Program-made: the position numbers and the translations under genes
The notes under the pieces: generated by a model
The model's database searches: none
The model's input: only the letters and a program-made list of their open reading frames with translations
Told to the model about the DNA's origin: nothing
Assembly (NCBI GenBank): GCA_020726505.1
Contig: JAHLEZ010000001.1
Location: 3,534,001-3,598,000 of the forward strand
Direction: 5' to 3'
Length of the DNA: 64,000 nt
Source: Leptodontidium sp. MPI-SDFR-AT-0119
Lineage: Eukaryota > Ascomycota > Leotiomycetes > Helotiales > Leptodontidiaceae
In this document: piece by piece, positions 22,965 to 34,600 of the stretch
How positions within the stretch are numbered: position 1 is the first letter of the stretch
Layout of the letters: every line of letters starts with the position of its first letter

Positions 22965-24977
22965 CTATTTCGCAGCCGCAGCTAAGCCCACATCCCGAAC
23001 AAAATTACACATTGGCCAAAAGCCGCCGCCGAATTCCATATCGTGCCTATTTTTATCTCTGCATTAGTACGAACCTCTTGGAATAGAGAAGTAAGGAAAA
23101 GAAAGAAAAAAGGGAGGGAACGAAGTTAGACATACCAGTAATTAACAGCTACGCAGATCCCTTCTTCGGAGCAGGATTGTGAGACTTTGTGATACCTTCA
23201 CAGCGTAAATTAGAATAGTTTAGATTCCCTTGTGAGTAGGAAAGTCGATGCAGGAGGGGAGAAGAAGAGCGTAAGTAGAGAGCTTAAAGATGATAACAGA
23301 CCAAGGATTTGTGCAATTAGGGTAAGTAATTAGAGGAAAAGGAAAAGGAAAAGAAAGGGGGATGGGAGACTCACCACAAAGCAGGCAAATACAACATATC
23401 ACCCTCCTCCAACGTAACCCTCACCGGCTCGACGAACTTAGAGTACTTCGTCCCATTGCCCTCTTCGGCACTGAGAGGGGGATCGGGATCCCATGTTGCG
23501 AAGGGGACACTGTTTTCTTCTTCGTCGATGATGATATCGAATCGTGGTTCTTTCTCTCCATCCTTCCCTTCATCTCCTACTGTTTCCGATATTCCCATAG
23601 TTTCTTCCGAAGCAGTACTACTAGCACGACGAACATACCTCCCCCCCTTCAAAACCCTTTCTCCCACCCCCGCCCACGCAACAGGCGGCAGGAGGACAAA
23701 ATGCTTCTTCCCGATGATCTGCACGTATATATTCTCGTAGTTGTCTTTGTGTAGGGCGGTTACGGAGAGGGAGTTGCCGATCCAGAGGTTGATTGCGTCG
23801 GGGGACGAGGAGAGCGCGATCCGTGAGAAGGGGATGGAGCGGGGGATGGAGGGGGCGAGGAGAGAGTATTCGCTGGGGAGGTTGTCGTTTTCTAGAGAAG
23901 GCGAGGGGTGTTAGGTCAGGTGATGATGGTGATGGAGGAGGAGGGGACGAACGGGTTTGAGCGTAGCGGACTTCACCGCCTGGGATTTCTTGGGGGTGAG
24001 GTTGAGGGTGAGAGGGGGTAGAGTTGGATGTTGGTGAGGATGAGGTTGAGGAGATGGCTTTTTCTTGGGCGATTATGAAATCGAGAAAACTGGAGAAGGG
24101 TTGTTGTTCTTCGTGGGGTTTGACGAAGAGGAGTTCATTGGTTGTGGGGGATTTGACTGGACTGTCTGCGTTTCTGTGTGGTATGTTAGCTGAAGACTTT
24201 GACTGTTGTTAAGCAGGGCGAAGGATTGGAAGAAGGGTGGGTTTTTCAAGCGAAAGTAAACATAAACACTCCGGGACGAAAAGTTGTACAGTTCCACGCA
24301 CTTAGCCTTGACAAACGTGCTTCCTTGAAGATGCAGAACAAAACCGAGAAACATAAGAGTAAGAATAAGAAACGGGTTTGATAAATTAGTAGTTAAAAAG
24401 AAGACGGGCGGTTTCTCGTGAAAACTTAAAAAATGAAAATGTTGAAGTTAGATACGTACCCAATAGGTGTAACAGCGACATTGACACTCACCCCCTCCAA
24501 AACCTCCTTCAGACTAGCGACATTCCACTCCCTAACAGCCTTCCAATCCGCCGCCCCACCTCGAATGACAAATGGTCTGTTCTGCGCTACGAAACGGAGG
24601 AATTCTAGTGGCGAGGGAAGGGAGGTTAGGGTTGTGATTGTGGAGGGGTTGAGGGAGTTGTAGGTCTGGAGGAGGGTGATGGTGGGGTCCTCCGATTGGG
24701 AGGAGGGGTCGTGAGGTTCCATGCCCAAGTAGCGAAGAGGGATGGGAGGGATGACAGGGATGGTAATTGAGGAAGAAGGCGGGTGGGAGTTTGGTGTTGA
24801 GTTATCTGGTAGGTATTGTGTGAGTGGGGGTTTTGATGCCAGGGTTGAAGCTTTTGATGACGGCGAGCGAGTTTTCTTTGGTGGGGTGTTTTGATATTTG
24901 GCTCGTTGGAGGGGCAGGTAGTTGTGAGTGTTGCAGTTTGACACCGAGCAATTATGTATGTCCTGAATGCTCCCCAT
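22965..24977 (-). CDS. JMJD7-like JmjC (cupin) oxygenase
   Basis: Exons 24977-24460, 24173-23953, 23891-23375, 23195-23136 and 23046-22965, giving 465 aa, all in frame. Exon 1 contains 'SPLEFLRFVAQNRPFVIRGGA', the typical entry of JMJD7/cupin_8 proteins. The iron site is visible: 'TALHKDNYENIYVQIIGKKH' supplies His294 and Asp296, and 'MLYLPALWYHKVSQSC' supplies His421. 'VAVNYW' and 'MEFGGGFWPMCNFVRD' finish the fold. JMJD7 is a 2-oxoglutarate/Fe(II) (3S)-lysyl hydroxylase of TRAFAC GTPases in animals; the fungal substrate is not established here. An acidic insert sits between the catalytic blocks. The first ~80 residues are low-complexity Ser/Pro/Thr, so the true start may be the Met at about 24723 ('MEPHDPSSQSEDP'). 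Confidence 0.85.
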
Positions 24978-26286
24978 GACATTGAGAGGGCGGTATTGAG
25001 TTGAGTATTTTACCCTATCTACTACCTAGATATCCTATAACAAGATAATGCTATTGTTTTGCATATTTGTCTTCTCAGGCATCATGGTATTCTGATTGAG
25101 GATTGACGAACTTACCAATATTGCCTGCCCCTCTTCACATGCACTTCAATTGTGCTTATCACAGCAAAAACAAGACGCTAGCGATGCAATGCACAAAATT
25201 CATAGTGCGATATTTTATGCATCGCCTTTCTCGATTCTTACTCATCCCATCCCATCTTTACTTTGCTACCCCTGAAATAAGACGGCTGGACCAATATTTC
25301 TCGACGTTTAAATTAGATACACGCCGGCTCGATAAGCAGATCTTCTGATTGGCAGACAGCCCACGCCTCCATCCGATTAAGTTAGGGTTATCTGGGATCC
25401 ACATCCTATTCTCCTTTGGAACAACCTGGAACTCTCCCCGAGAGTCTGCATGGACTCGCCCGCCCTCGCTCGTGTCTGTGGCTTTCATGAAATGGGATGC
25501 CAAGCAGCGAACTCTGGACGATCTCGAGGCCTGCGTCTGTCATCTCATAGAGACGTTGTGTGTGCATATCGCTGCTGCATAAGTGTACAAGAAGGATGCG
25601 TGCATAAACATGGCAGGTGCATCACAAGGGCTGGCTACCTAGTACCTAGGTATTCATCGTATTCAGCCACTCACCCGATATCTATCTCCGCTTATCAACT
25701 TCAACTCTCTAGCACTCACTCCACTTCCAGAGCCAAAACTCTTCAAATTGATCGGAGCTTTCGCCGATGCAGCCTCTAATCCGCACCGCTACGCGTCCTG
25801 GATAAACACGGTATGGTTCCTGCGGGATGGGACGATGTGCCGCGCCCACAGGCCACAGTCCATCCCATCTCTATCCCTCCCCTGAGAAATCCCCTATCTA
25901 GGGCTCGGCATGGCTTGTGGCTTATCCAGGAAATTTCATGGAGACATGGTGCTTTTTGGGCGGTGTTGGCAGCTGAGCTGACCACTGACAGACCGCCTCT
26001 ATCAACGCCCCCATGCTCTTAGCCCAGATACGAGGCTTGTGTTCAGGGACTTGCATACAACCTTGGCTCCCCTGACCTCCCCCCATTGGATCTGCAATGC
26101 GGCTGAGACCCCCCGAGAGTCAATAGTGAGGGAGCAATCCCAATAATAAGTACCTTGTGTCTCCATCTCTGTTTTCAGACTTTCTCTCTCTTTTTCCTTG
26201 TTGCATTTCGTGTTGCCAGTGCAGCCCTACACTCGTTTGTCGATATACTTGTATTGTATACTCGATTTTCTTAATAATATCTAATT
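24978..26286. other. Intergenic, no gene recognised
   Basis: 1.3 kb between the divergent JMJD7-like and WSC-peroxidase starts. Open frames at 25103-26022 are short and without likeness. A CT-rich plus-strand stretch at 26160-26230 followed by AT-rich 26236-26286 looks like the leader and promoter of the peroxidase gene. Confidence 0.55.
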
Positions 26287-29200
26287 ATGAAGCTGTGTTC
26301 GAATGTCGTGGGCTTAATTGCCGTCTTCTCGGGGTTGGGAGTTGCGGCGCCAACATGGCCGTCTGCCATTGACGAGCTGGAGGATGTTATGTTTCTGAAT
26401 GCTGGCTACAAGAGCAAGGGTTTTGGAGGCCATGTCACGCCATGTTCGTTTTCGGAATTTGGAGTAGGACGACAAACGGCAGCGGAGTGGCTGCGGATCG
26501 GTTTCCACGATATGGCGACGACGAACATCTTTTTCGAACCACATGGAGGAATCGACTCCTCGATAGCATTCGAGTTGAACAATGGCGAAAATCTGGGCCC
26601 AGGATTCGTTAGCACCCTGCAAACATATTCCGCGTTGTACAATAGTCGGTTATCCGTGTCAGACATCATCGCCCTGGGAGTATATGCATCTGTCCGAGCA
26701 TGTGGCGGCCCGGTTGTGCCTATCCGTGGAGGGAGGATAGATGCAACCGCTGCTGGTCCCCAGGGAGTTCCTCAGCCTCAGAACCCCCAAGGAACCTTCG
26801 TGAACCAGTTCGCGAGAATGGGGTTCAATACCGTGGATATGATTCAGATGACGGCCTGTGGACATGCTATCGGAGGAGTGCATAGCGAATTCTTCCCTGA
26901 AATTGTACCCGCAGGGACTGCCCCGAACGGCTATGCACTTTTCGACAATACCCCGGAATTCGACAACAACATTGCTACCCGATACATCAGTGGCCCCAAT
27001 ACCGATCCATTGTCTGTTGGGCCGTCTGTTGCAGCTACCAGAAATGCCGATACGGTTGTCTTCACTGCAGACAAAAATGTTACCATCCAAGCAATGACAA
27101 ATCCTACAACTTTCAACACAGTTTGTTCGTCTATTTTGCAACGGATGATCGATACCGTAGCACCAACAGTCAATCTTTCGGACCCACTCGCGCCTTATGA
27201 AGTCAAGCCAAGCGGGTTGCAACTCACTTTACTCTCAGGTGGTGCTCAGATCACTTTCTCTGGCGATATCCGAGTCAGGACTACCACACGAAGTGCTGCA
27301 TCAATTCTTAGTGTCCAGATCATTTACAAGGATCGAACTGGAGGAGTCGGAGGGACTATTACTACTACCACTGTCAGTGGAACAGCTACCGGTTTTGACG
27401 ATAGTTTCGCGGTAGGTATCGGATTTCTGATACAATTTGCAAGTACTGATTTGGCTAGTTCTACGGTTTTAGCGCCAATATCCCAGCCACGACATCTATT
27501 TCGTCGTTCACAGTTGTCGTTGTAGGAACTGGAGGGCTTTCAACGACCTACAGCAACAATGGCGCCGGTTTCCCTATCCAGGATTCAGTCATTGCATTGG
27601 CTCCTCAAAGTTGTCTAAGTGGTACGAACCTCACGGTCGTTGCTGCCGTCCGTACTGGTATCACTTCTGCAGTTTCTTTAGACGTCACTCAAAAGGTTGC
27701 CCGCACTGGAGGTGTCCCTGTCCCTGCTTTGGCCAACGCAACCGTTACCATGGTCAAAGGAGCAACTATTGGACCATACGCCATCTACAGTGGTAGCTCA
27801 ACCATTGCTTCTGCTGCTGGAACTAAGTACGGAGTTTCCAGTGGGACATTTGCCGATGATTTCAAGGATCCTGCCTCTCTGGGAGCAACATGCGCCCCTA
27901 TTGGAACTGTGGCATCAAGCAGTACTTCCAGCTCCGTGGTCTCAACCTCCCGATCATCCACTTCCTCGAGGGCATCATCCACGACTTCGTCCACGGCCGT
28001 TCCCACACCAATTCACAAGCCGGTGGTCGGAAAGTACTCGTTCCAAGGGTGTTTTACTGAGGGCACTGGCGTCAGAGCACTTGCCGGAGCGGCTTTCGTT
28101 GATTATGCTAACATGACTTCTGAGATTTGTGCTTCAAACTGTGCTGCATATGAGTACTGGGGCATTGAGTACTATGGAGAGTGTTACTGTGGAGATGAGC
28201 TTGCAGCTTCTTCAACACAGGCTCCTTTGGATGACTGCAATTTTATCTGCCCTGGAAACCCCAACGAGTACTGCGGAGCTGGCAATCGGTAAATATGACT
28301 ACTCTCTCTGGTAGACCTCCGCTAATTTATGTAGATTGGAGTTGTATAGACTCACCTCAGCAGCAACGAGTTCAAGATCATCCAGCTCAGTTCGTTCCAC
28401 AAGCTCAGCATCAACTGTCCGATCAAGTTCGTCTGTATCCTCCAGATCCTCAACTGCACCGACGTCAACTCCAACTCTTGCCATCAAACCTAAGGTAGGC
28501 AACTATGTGAGACAAGGTTGTTATACTGAGGGCACTGGCGTGAGAGCCTTGGCAGGAGCACAATATGTCGACTATGTTGGAATGACTCTTGAGATTTGTG
28601 CCTCCAACTGTGCTGGTACTACGTATTTCGGAGTCGAATATGGTGGAGAGTGTAAGATTGCGGCAGCGTTCCTCCATTTTTCGTGACCACGCTAAACATT
28701 CATAGGTTATTGTGGCCAGACACTTGATGCCACTTCTGTCCCAGCTGCTAATCAACTTGACTGCAGCTTTGTGTGCCCAGGAGATGCTAGCGAGTATTGT
28801 GGAGCAGGTCAGTAAATTCCATTTCGGAGAGCCCTCGTTCTCTGGGGCTGCCAACTCCTGAGAACCCTAGCCAAATTTATACTAATTCTATACTAGGCAA
28901 TCGTCTAGAGCTATACATGCTTGGGGCTGCATCAAGCAGCAGCAGCCGGGTCTCGTCGACGTCAAGCGTACGTTCTAGTTCTTCAACACGTGTCTCAACG
29001 ACAAGTACACGTAGCAGTTCTTCATCTCGATCTTCTACGGCGGTTTCAAGTTCAAGGAGTTCCTCATCTACTCGTCTTTCCACGTCCAGCTCTAGGCTGT
29101 CGACTTCAACCTCTCGATCTTCTTCCACATCACAATCAAGCTCAAGGAGCTCCACTTCTACCAAACTTTCTACATCTTCTACTAGAAGTTCCTCGTCAAC

Positions 29201-30295
29201 AAGAGTCTCAACTTCAAGCTCAAGAAGCTCGTCTACGGTTCGATCTAGCACGACTAACACGTCAAAGTCCTCGTCATCGACACGAGCTAGTTCAAGTAGC
29301 ACGAGAGTCAGTTCTAGTACCACTAAGCCCGTCAGCTCCACCTCTGCAAGCTCGACGGCTGTCCCAACGCTCCGTATCGTGCCTTCAGCAGGTGGGTACA
29401 ATTATATCGGATGTTATACGGAGGGGGATGGCGTGCGTGCTCTCGGCGCTGCCTCTTTCCCAAGTGACACCAACACTGTCGAATCATGCGTTGCTTCTTG
29501 CGCTGGATACAAATACGCCGGAATGGAATACGGTAAGCAAACCTCCTATTCCAAGACATAGAGTCCTGAATGTCACGAAATCGTGTATCGACATTCAGAA
29601 AACACAGATGCTAATTCAACCCAGGACGAGAATGTTGGTGCGCCGATGAATTCGGAGCCGGATCTCTCCTCGTTCCCAACGCAGACTGTTCCATGACCTG
29701 CGCAGGCGATCCATACGCCTACTGCGGCGCCGGGAACCGTCTCCAAGTATACCAAAAAGCTGGTACAGGCTCTGCCAGCACCTCAAGCAGCCGGTTAGTA
29801 TCTTCAAGCGCCTCTGTCACTATCTCTGTTTCCGTTTCAGCATCTTCGGCTGTGAAACCAGTCAGCACAGCAACATCTGCATCGTCTTCAGCGTCTGCGT
29901 CAAAATCAAGTTCGTCAAGCTCATCATTTGTCTCTAGATCCGTTTCCGGTTCAAGCTCGACTAGCAAACCTGCCAGCACGACTAGTAGGGCGGCGTCCAG
30001 TACGTCGAAACCCGCTACTTTGAGCACGTCGACGACCTCGTCTGCTGCGCCTCAGGGAACGCAGGCTATCAAGCCTACGATTGGGGCGTACTCCTACTAC
30101 GGCTGCCAGACCGAGAGCACGGATATAAGGGCTCTGACTGGAGGCTTCTTCTTCAATGAGACGGCTATGACGCTTGAGATGTGTGCGGCGAATTGTGCGG
30201 GCTTTAAGTATTGGGGTGTGGAGTATGGTGCGGAATGTAAGTCGTTCCTTCCTTGCCTCTCTTGATTGGTTTCGGTGGTGTGAGAGAGAGGGTGG

Positions 30296-30332
<37 letters not shown>

Positions 30333-30491
30333 AATGCTGACGAAAGTAAACAAACAGGTTACTGTGGAAATGAATTCCAAGTCGGAAGCGTGGCTGTCCC
30401 GCATACGGACTGTACTTTCCCATGTCCGGGCAATGCGTTGGAGTTCTGTGGTGCGGGCAATAGATTGAGTTCTTATGTGTTGACTGTTTGA
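26287..30491 (+). CDS. Secreted heme peroxidase fused to four WSC domains
   Basis: Seven exons: 26287-27411, 27459-28288, 28335-28651, 28706-28807, 28897-29532, 29625-30236 and 30358-30491, giving 876 aa. Residues 1-21 are a signal peptide ('NVVGLIAVFSGLGVAAP'). The peroxidase domain (about 25-260) has the distal 'WLRIGFHDMAT' with Arg and His, and the proximal-histidine region 'MIQMTACGHAIGGVHSEFFP'. A beta-rich unit follows to about 530. Then come four WSC domains, each with 'GC(F/Y)TEGTGVRAL'-like starts, 'EICASNCA' and 'CGAGNR' ends, separated by Ser/Thr-rich linkers suited to O-mannosylation. WSC domains bind polysaccharide, so the enzyme may act at cell walls. The last exon ends 'GAGNRLSSYVLTV' with no GPI signal. 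The oxidised substrate is unknown. Confidence 0.88.
28930..29355 (+). repeat. Ser/Thr/Arg low-complexity coding repeat (WSC linker)
   Basis: Degenerate short repeats encode a linker of RSSSSTR / STS units of about 140 residues between WSC domains 2 and 3. Codon usage varies among TCN/AGY serines, so this is an old protein-level repeat rather than a recent DNA expansion. Confidence 0.75.
30299..30329 (+). repeat. (AG)n microsatellite inside last intron of WSC-peroxidase
   Basis: About 15 uninterrupted AG units lie within the 121-bp intron 6 (30237-30357), between the GTAAGT donor and a CAAACAG acceptor. It accounts for the intron being longer than its neighbours. Confidence 0.9.
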
Positions 30492-31652
30492 ATGGTTGGT
30501 GGGAGAGGTGTCGGTTGACTTATGTTGGTTGGATGGGAGGTGGGATGGGTATTGGTAGGATAGAATGGAGGGTTGGGGTATGGAATTGGGTGGGTGGGTG
30601 GATTGGTATATGATGGGTAGCGGAAGCTCTCCCCGCCATTGGTGATGGGTGGGGTGATATATAATTACGAAAAGATGAGTTTTACAGTTATATTTAATCG
30701 AAAGAGGGTTTCAAAGACACCTTAATAGAAACAATGAAAGTTTTTTCTTCGATTCAAGACAACTTCGTAGGAAGTTAGTTATGTGAGGAGAGGAGAGGGA
30801 GATGGGTTTCTCAAATGGAATGAAGTGAGTAAGTGATTGGAGAAAAATTAAGGATTTATCTTGCATGTCGAATGTGTGCGCAAGACTGACTGTAGTGGGA
30901 AAGTCAGTGAGCAGGAATGAGAGACTGAGACTGGTGACGGCACCCCCAATACCCTCCCACCCTGCGTTTTAAATTCTTTACTTCAAATTAGAAACCGAAA
31001 TGAGGAGAATCTGGAGGTTGAGAAGACTGGTTTTTCGCTTGGCTTACAAGTTTGCTGGAAAGGGGGAAGTGAGGAAGTGAGAGCGAGGCCCCCTGAGAGG
31101 GAGAGGATTCACTTACTTAATCTTTAAGACTTTTGTATGACATTCATTTGTACAGAGGGAGAGGATGATGGTTTTCTCTATACTCCATATATAAGTAAGG
31201 AAGGAGAGGTAGGAGGGAGATGTGAGGATTCTGTACTTACTTGCTTAGGTTTACTTACCTAGGTACTCTGGATAGTAGTTTAGGATGAATATTAGTGAGC
31301 TTATCTATCGAGAAGTGTGTTTATGAATGGATTTGGAATTCGATTGTAGATCTGGTTTGTTTAGGTAGGTAGGTGCTGCTTTGATTGTTTGGATAGAAGC
31401 ACATGCATAGTCAATAGAGCAACGGGGTTTTAGCATTTTGGTGGTAAAATGTTCCTTAATCGGAATCCTCATCATTTATCTAACCTACAACGAGTGCTCT
31501 ATACCAAAAAGGAAAAGCCCATCCGTCATGTGAGGCAAGCGCATGGATACTTTTAAGTCCCTTACTCCATGCTATGCAGACAACGATCACCCCGAAACTA
31601 CTCAATCCCCTCTCTCCAACCCGATCAAGCATCAGCTTACTCACTCATTCAT
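30492..31652. other. Convergent intergenic region, no gene recognised
   Basis: 1.16 kb between two converging stop codons. The plus strand is purine-rich with GGTGGG / GAGAGG runs (30500-31090) and TTACTTACT-like repeats (31110-31260). No protein- or RNA-coding likeness found. Confidence 0.55.
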
Positions 31653-34600
31653 TCACTCCTCATCACCACCTTTCGTCATCTCTTTCTTCTTGGCCGCAGC
31701 AGTAACCCACTCCTGCGTCTTCGCAAGAACCTTCTCTCTACTCTTCTTATCCCCATTCCCCTCCTCCCACTCACTCCACCTCCTAAACCAGGCCACAGCC
31801 TGTTTAGGCTTGAGTGCCTTATTCATCTTAACCATGCGCTCAAAGACACCTCTCACAACATCCTTTTCACCCTGCGCAGTCTCCAGATCAAGCAACTGGT
31901 TCCAGATATCGAGACGTTTGGGGAAGGTGGTGAGGAGGGCCTCGAACATGGTGCGGCCTCGCTCGGGGGAGCCGGAGTCGGAGTGGAATTCTAAGGAGGC
32001 AAATTTGAGCGTGAGCGCGATGTGCGTGTGTGGTGGGAGGGATTGTTTGGCGCGGGAGAGGAGGGCGCGGGCGCGGTCTGGGGAGAAGAGGGTTGTGAGG
32101 AGGAAGTGGGCGTAGTTCGTCCAGACGGTGGGGGATTGGGAGAATTTCTTGATAAGGACTTGGAAGAGGTCGTCTGCTTTCTTTGGGGGTGTTAGTTTGA
32201 TTCTTTGTATGTATGGAAGGAGGGCTTACGCTGTGTTTACCAGACTGGATGTAGATGCTTGTTAATCTCTCGTGGATCTCTTGGGCATCGTTGTATTGAC
32301 ATGCTCGCTTGAAGACCTCATCTACACTCTCGTCGCTACCGTATGCGTTCTCTAAATTGAGTAGCGCGATCCAGACGTTCATCTTCTCAGTCTCTTCGCG
32401 GATGTTGATCGTCTTGATAGCACGCTCGGCTACTTCTCTTGCTTTGCTAAGCTCGCTGAGCTGCATCTGGAATGCCATGTATTGAATCCAGAGAGCTGAA
32501 GAGTCTGGTTGGCCGAGGAGGAGACGTTCAAAATCACTGACGGATTGTGGACCGTTAGCATCGAGGTCGCCGGTTCGGTCGACTGTGATCTCTGCCTTCC
32601 TGCGCTTCTTCTTCTTGGGCTTTTCGTCCGCTCCTTCGTTGTCTGATCCGGCGTCTGATTGATTGTCCACCTCGTCGAGGACGTTAGCCGACCAGTCAAA
32701 CCCCCCAGTGCTGAGGGCAGGTACACCAGCATCATCTACATCTGGCATGTCTTCGTCCGATTCCTCGCTATCTTGATCTTCGTTGCTGCCAATGCTTTCG
32801 ACATCGTTCAGATCAATACCGCCATCCTCTTCCTCATCTTCTTCACTGTAATCACCAGTGATCTTGACACCCTCCATTCCACTCAGGTCTTCATCATCGC
32901 TTTCCTCCTCGGAATCAATGCCATCATCAAAGTACGAAGCTTTGAGACCGAAGCTGATTCGCTTCTTCTCTCTGTCAAGATTCAGGATCTTGGCTCTAAC
33001 AACATCGCCCTCTTCGTAAAGCTTCTTCACGTCGACAACACGATTCTTGTCAGCCATTTGCGACTGATGGCAGAGTCCGCTGAGATTGTTTGATCCATCG
33101 ATCACAATGAACACGCCATAATCTTCCACCTTTCTGACCTTTCCGGTAACAATCTGGCCGGTTTTGAGATCGTTAAAGCTCAGCGGCGCAACGTAGTCGC
33201 TGTCCATGACAGATGCTTTCAAACTCATATGAACGTGGTTCTTCGCTCTGTCAACCAAAATGACTTTTCCTTTGACGAGCTGATCAACCTCATACTCGTT
33301 CTGCCATTCCTTGATGTAAGAGTCTGATAGCTCGGCCACACGAACCCAGGCGGTGACATTTCCGCCCAAGCTGACGAACAGCCCTTTGTCAGAGACGTTG
33401 CTAACGAAACCACGGACAATATCGTTCGGTTTCAACTGCGATACGGAAGTTATCTCGGGATCATTCACATCCAGTGAAGAGTTCAAGACCCTGGAAGGCC
33501 GTGTCGATAGTCTGATTTTCTTGTTGGGTAGATCGATATCAGTCACACAGACCCGGACAATCTCATTCTTTGAGTACTTTGTGGGATCTGCTTCCGAGTA
33601 GTCGTCCGCTAGGTCAGTAAGATTGACAGGGGCTGAGAGACTGCTGCTGAGTTGAACTATGATAAGTCTTTCGTTGGTTTTCGTGACCTTTCCAGCAACA
33701 ACCATTCCTTTACTTAGACTCTTGAGTGTCAGCGGCTCCGATGACTGCGCTGAGCGAGCGGATAAATCGAGGCGATTATTTGCAGCATCAACATTCTTGA
33801 CATGGACTCTGATAGCTGAGCCAACTGGGAAGTTGGACTCTAAATCTTTCAGTTTTGACACGTCATCGGAGATGTCTAAAGCGAGGATCCGCCCACGCAC
33901 GTTGGGAGAGAGGTTCACCCAGACGTAGCTGTCTTGGACATTGTTCACATATGCAATCCACGAGGAACCGAGCTTGACCTGATCTAGCGTGAGCGGTTCT
34001 TGGGCTTTGCTGCTCTGATCGCTCGGCTTAGCGGACAATTCGAAAACTAAAGTCTTGCCTGATCGATGTGATATTGGCAAGAAGCGATGATTTCGTGCAT
34101 CGTGAATTCCGAGGACTCGAACATTGAGGATCTGCTTTGCTGAGAATGAACGGAGAGGTCTCTTGCGATCCTTGATATCATCCCATGAATCAAAGACCTG
34201 GGAAACGTCTATTCGACCCTGAATATTATCGGCAAGCTGAACATTGATTTGTGTATCCTTGACCGAGGCAATCTTTGCCTTGGTCAATCTCCCGAGTGTC
34301 AGGTCATCGAGGCATGTAAGCGTCGTATCGATGGGGTTTACAGCTTCTTGGTTGATAGCGACTGAAGGGGCCGATTTCTGGGGCGACTCCTGCGGCGCTG
34401 CAGCATCAATCATGGATAGTTGAAAATTACGCTGTCCATGGTCCACTCTGACGATTTTAACTTCCAGTGTTTGGGATTTCTTCATGCCAAAATCTGGTAG
34501 TCGAATCGCATCCTCGCTCAATTTGACCTTTGGTAGCAAGCCGGTGAGGCCGCCTGCGAACTGAACAAAAACACCTGTAAGAGTGATGTTTCTGACGAAG

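Noticed and set aside
28930..29355. Repeated units considered as a CRISPR-like array
   Set aside because: Degenerate coding repeats in a eukaryotic gene; no uniform spacers.
28877..29401. 174-aa minus-strand acidic frame
   Set aside because: Antisense of the Ser/Thr/Arg linker of the WSC-peroxidase.
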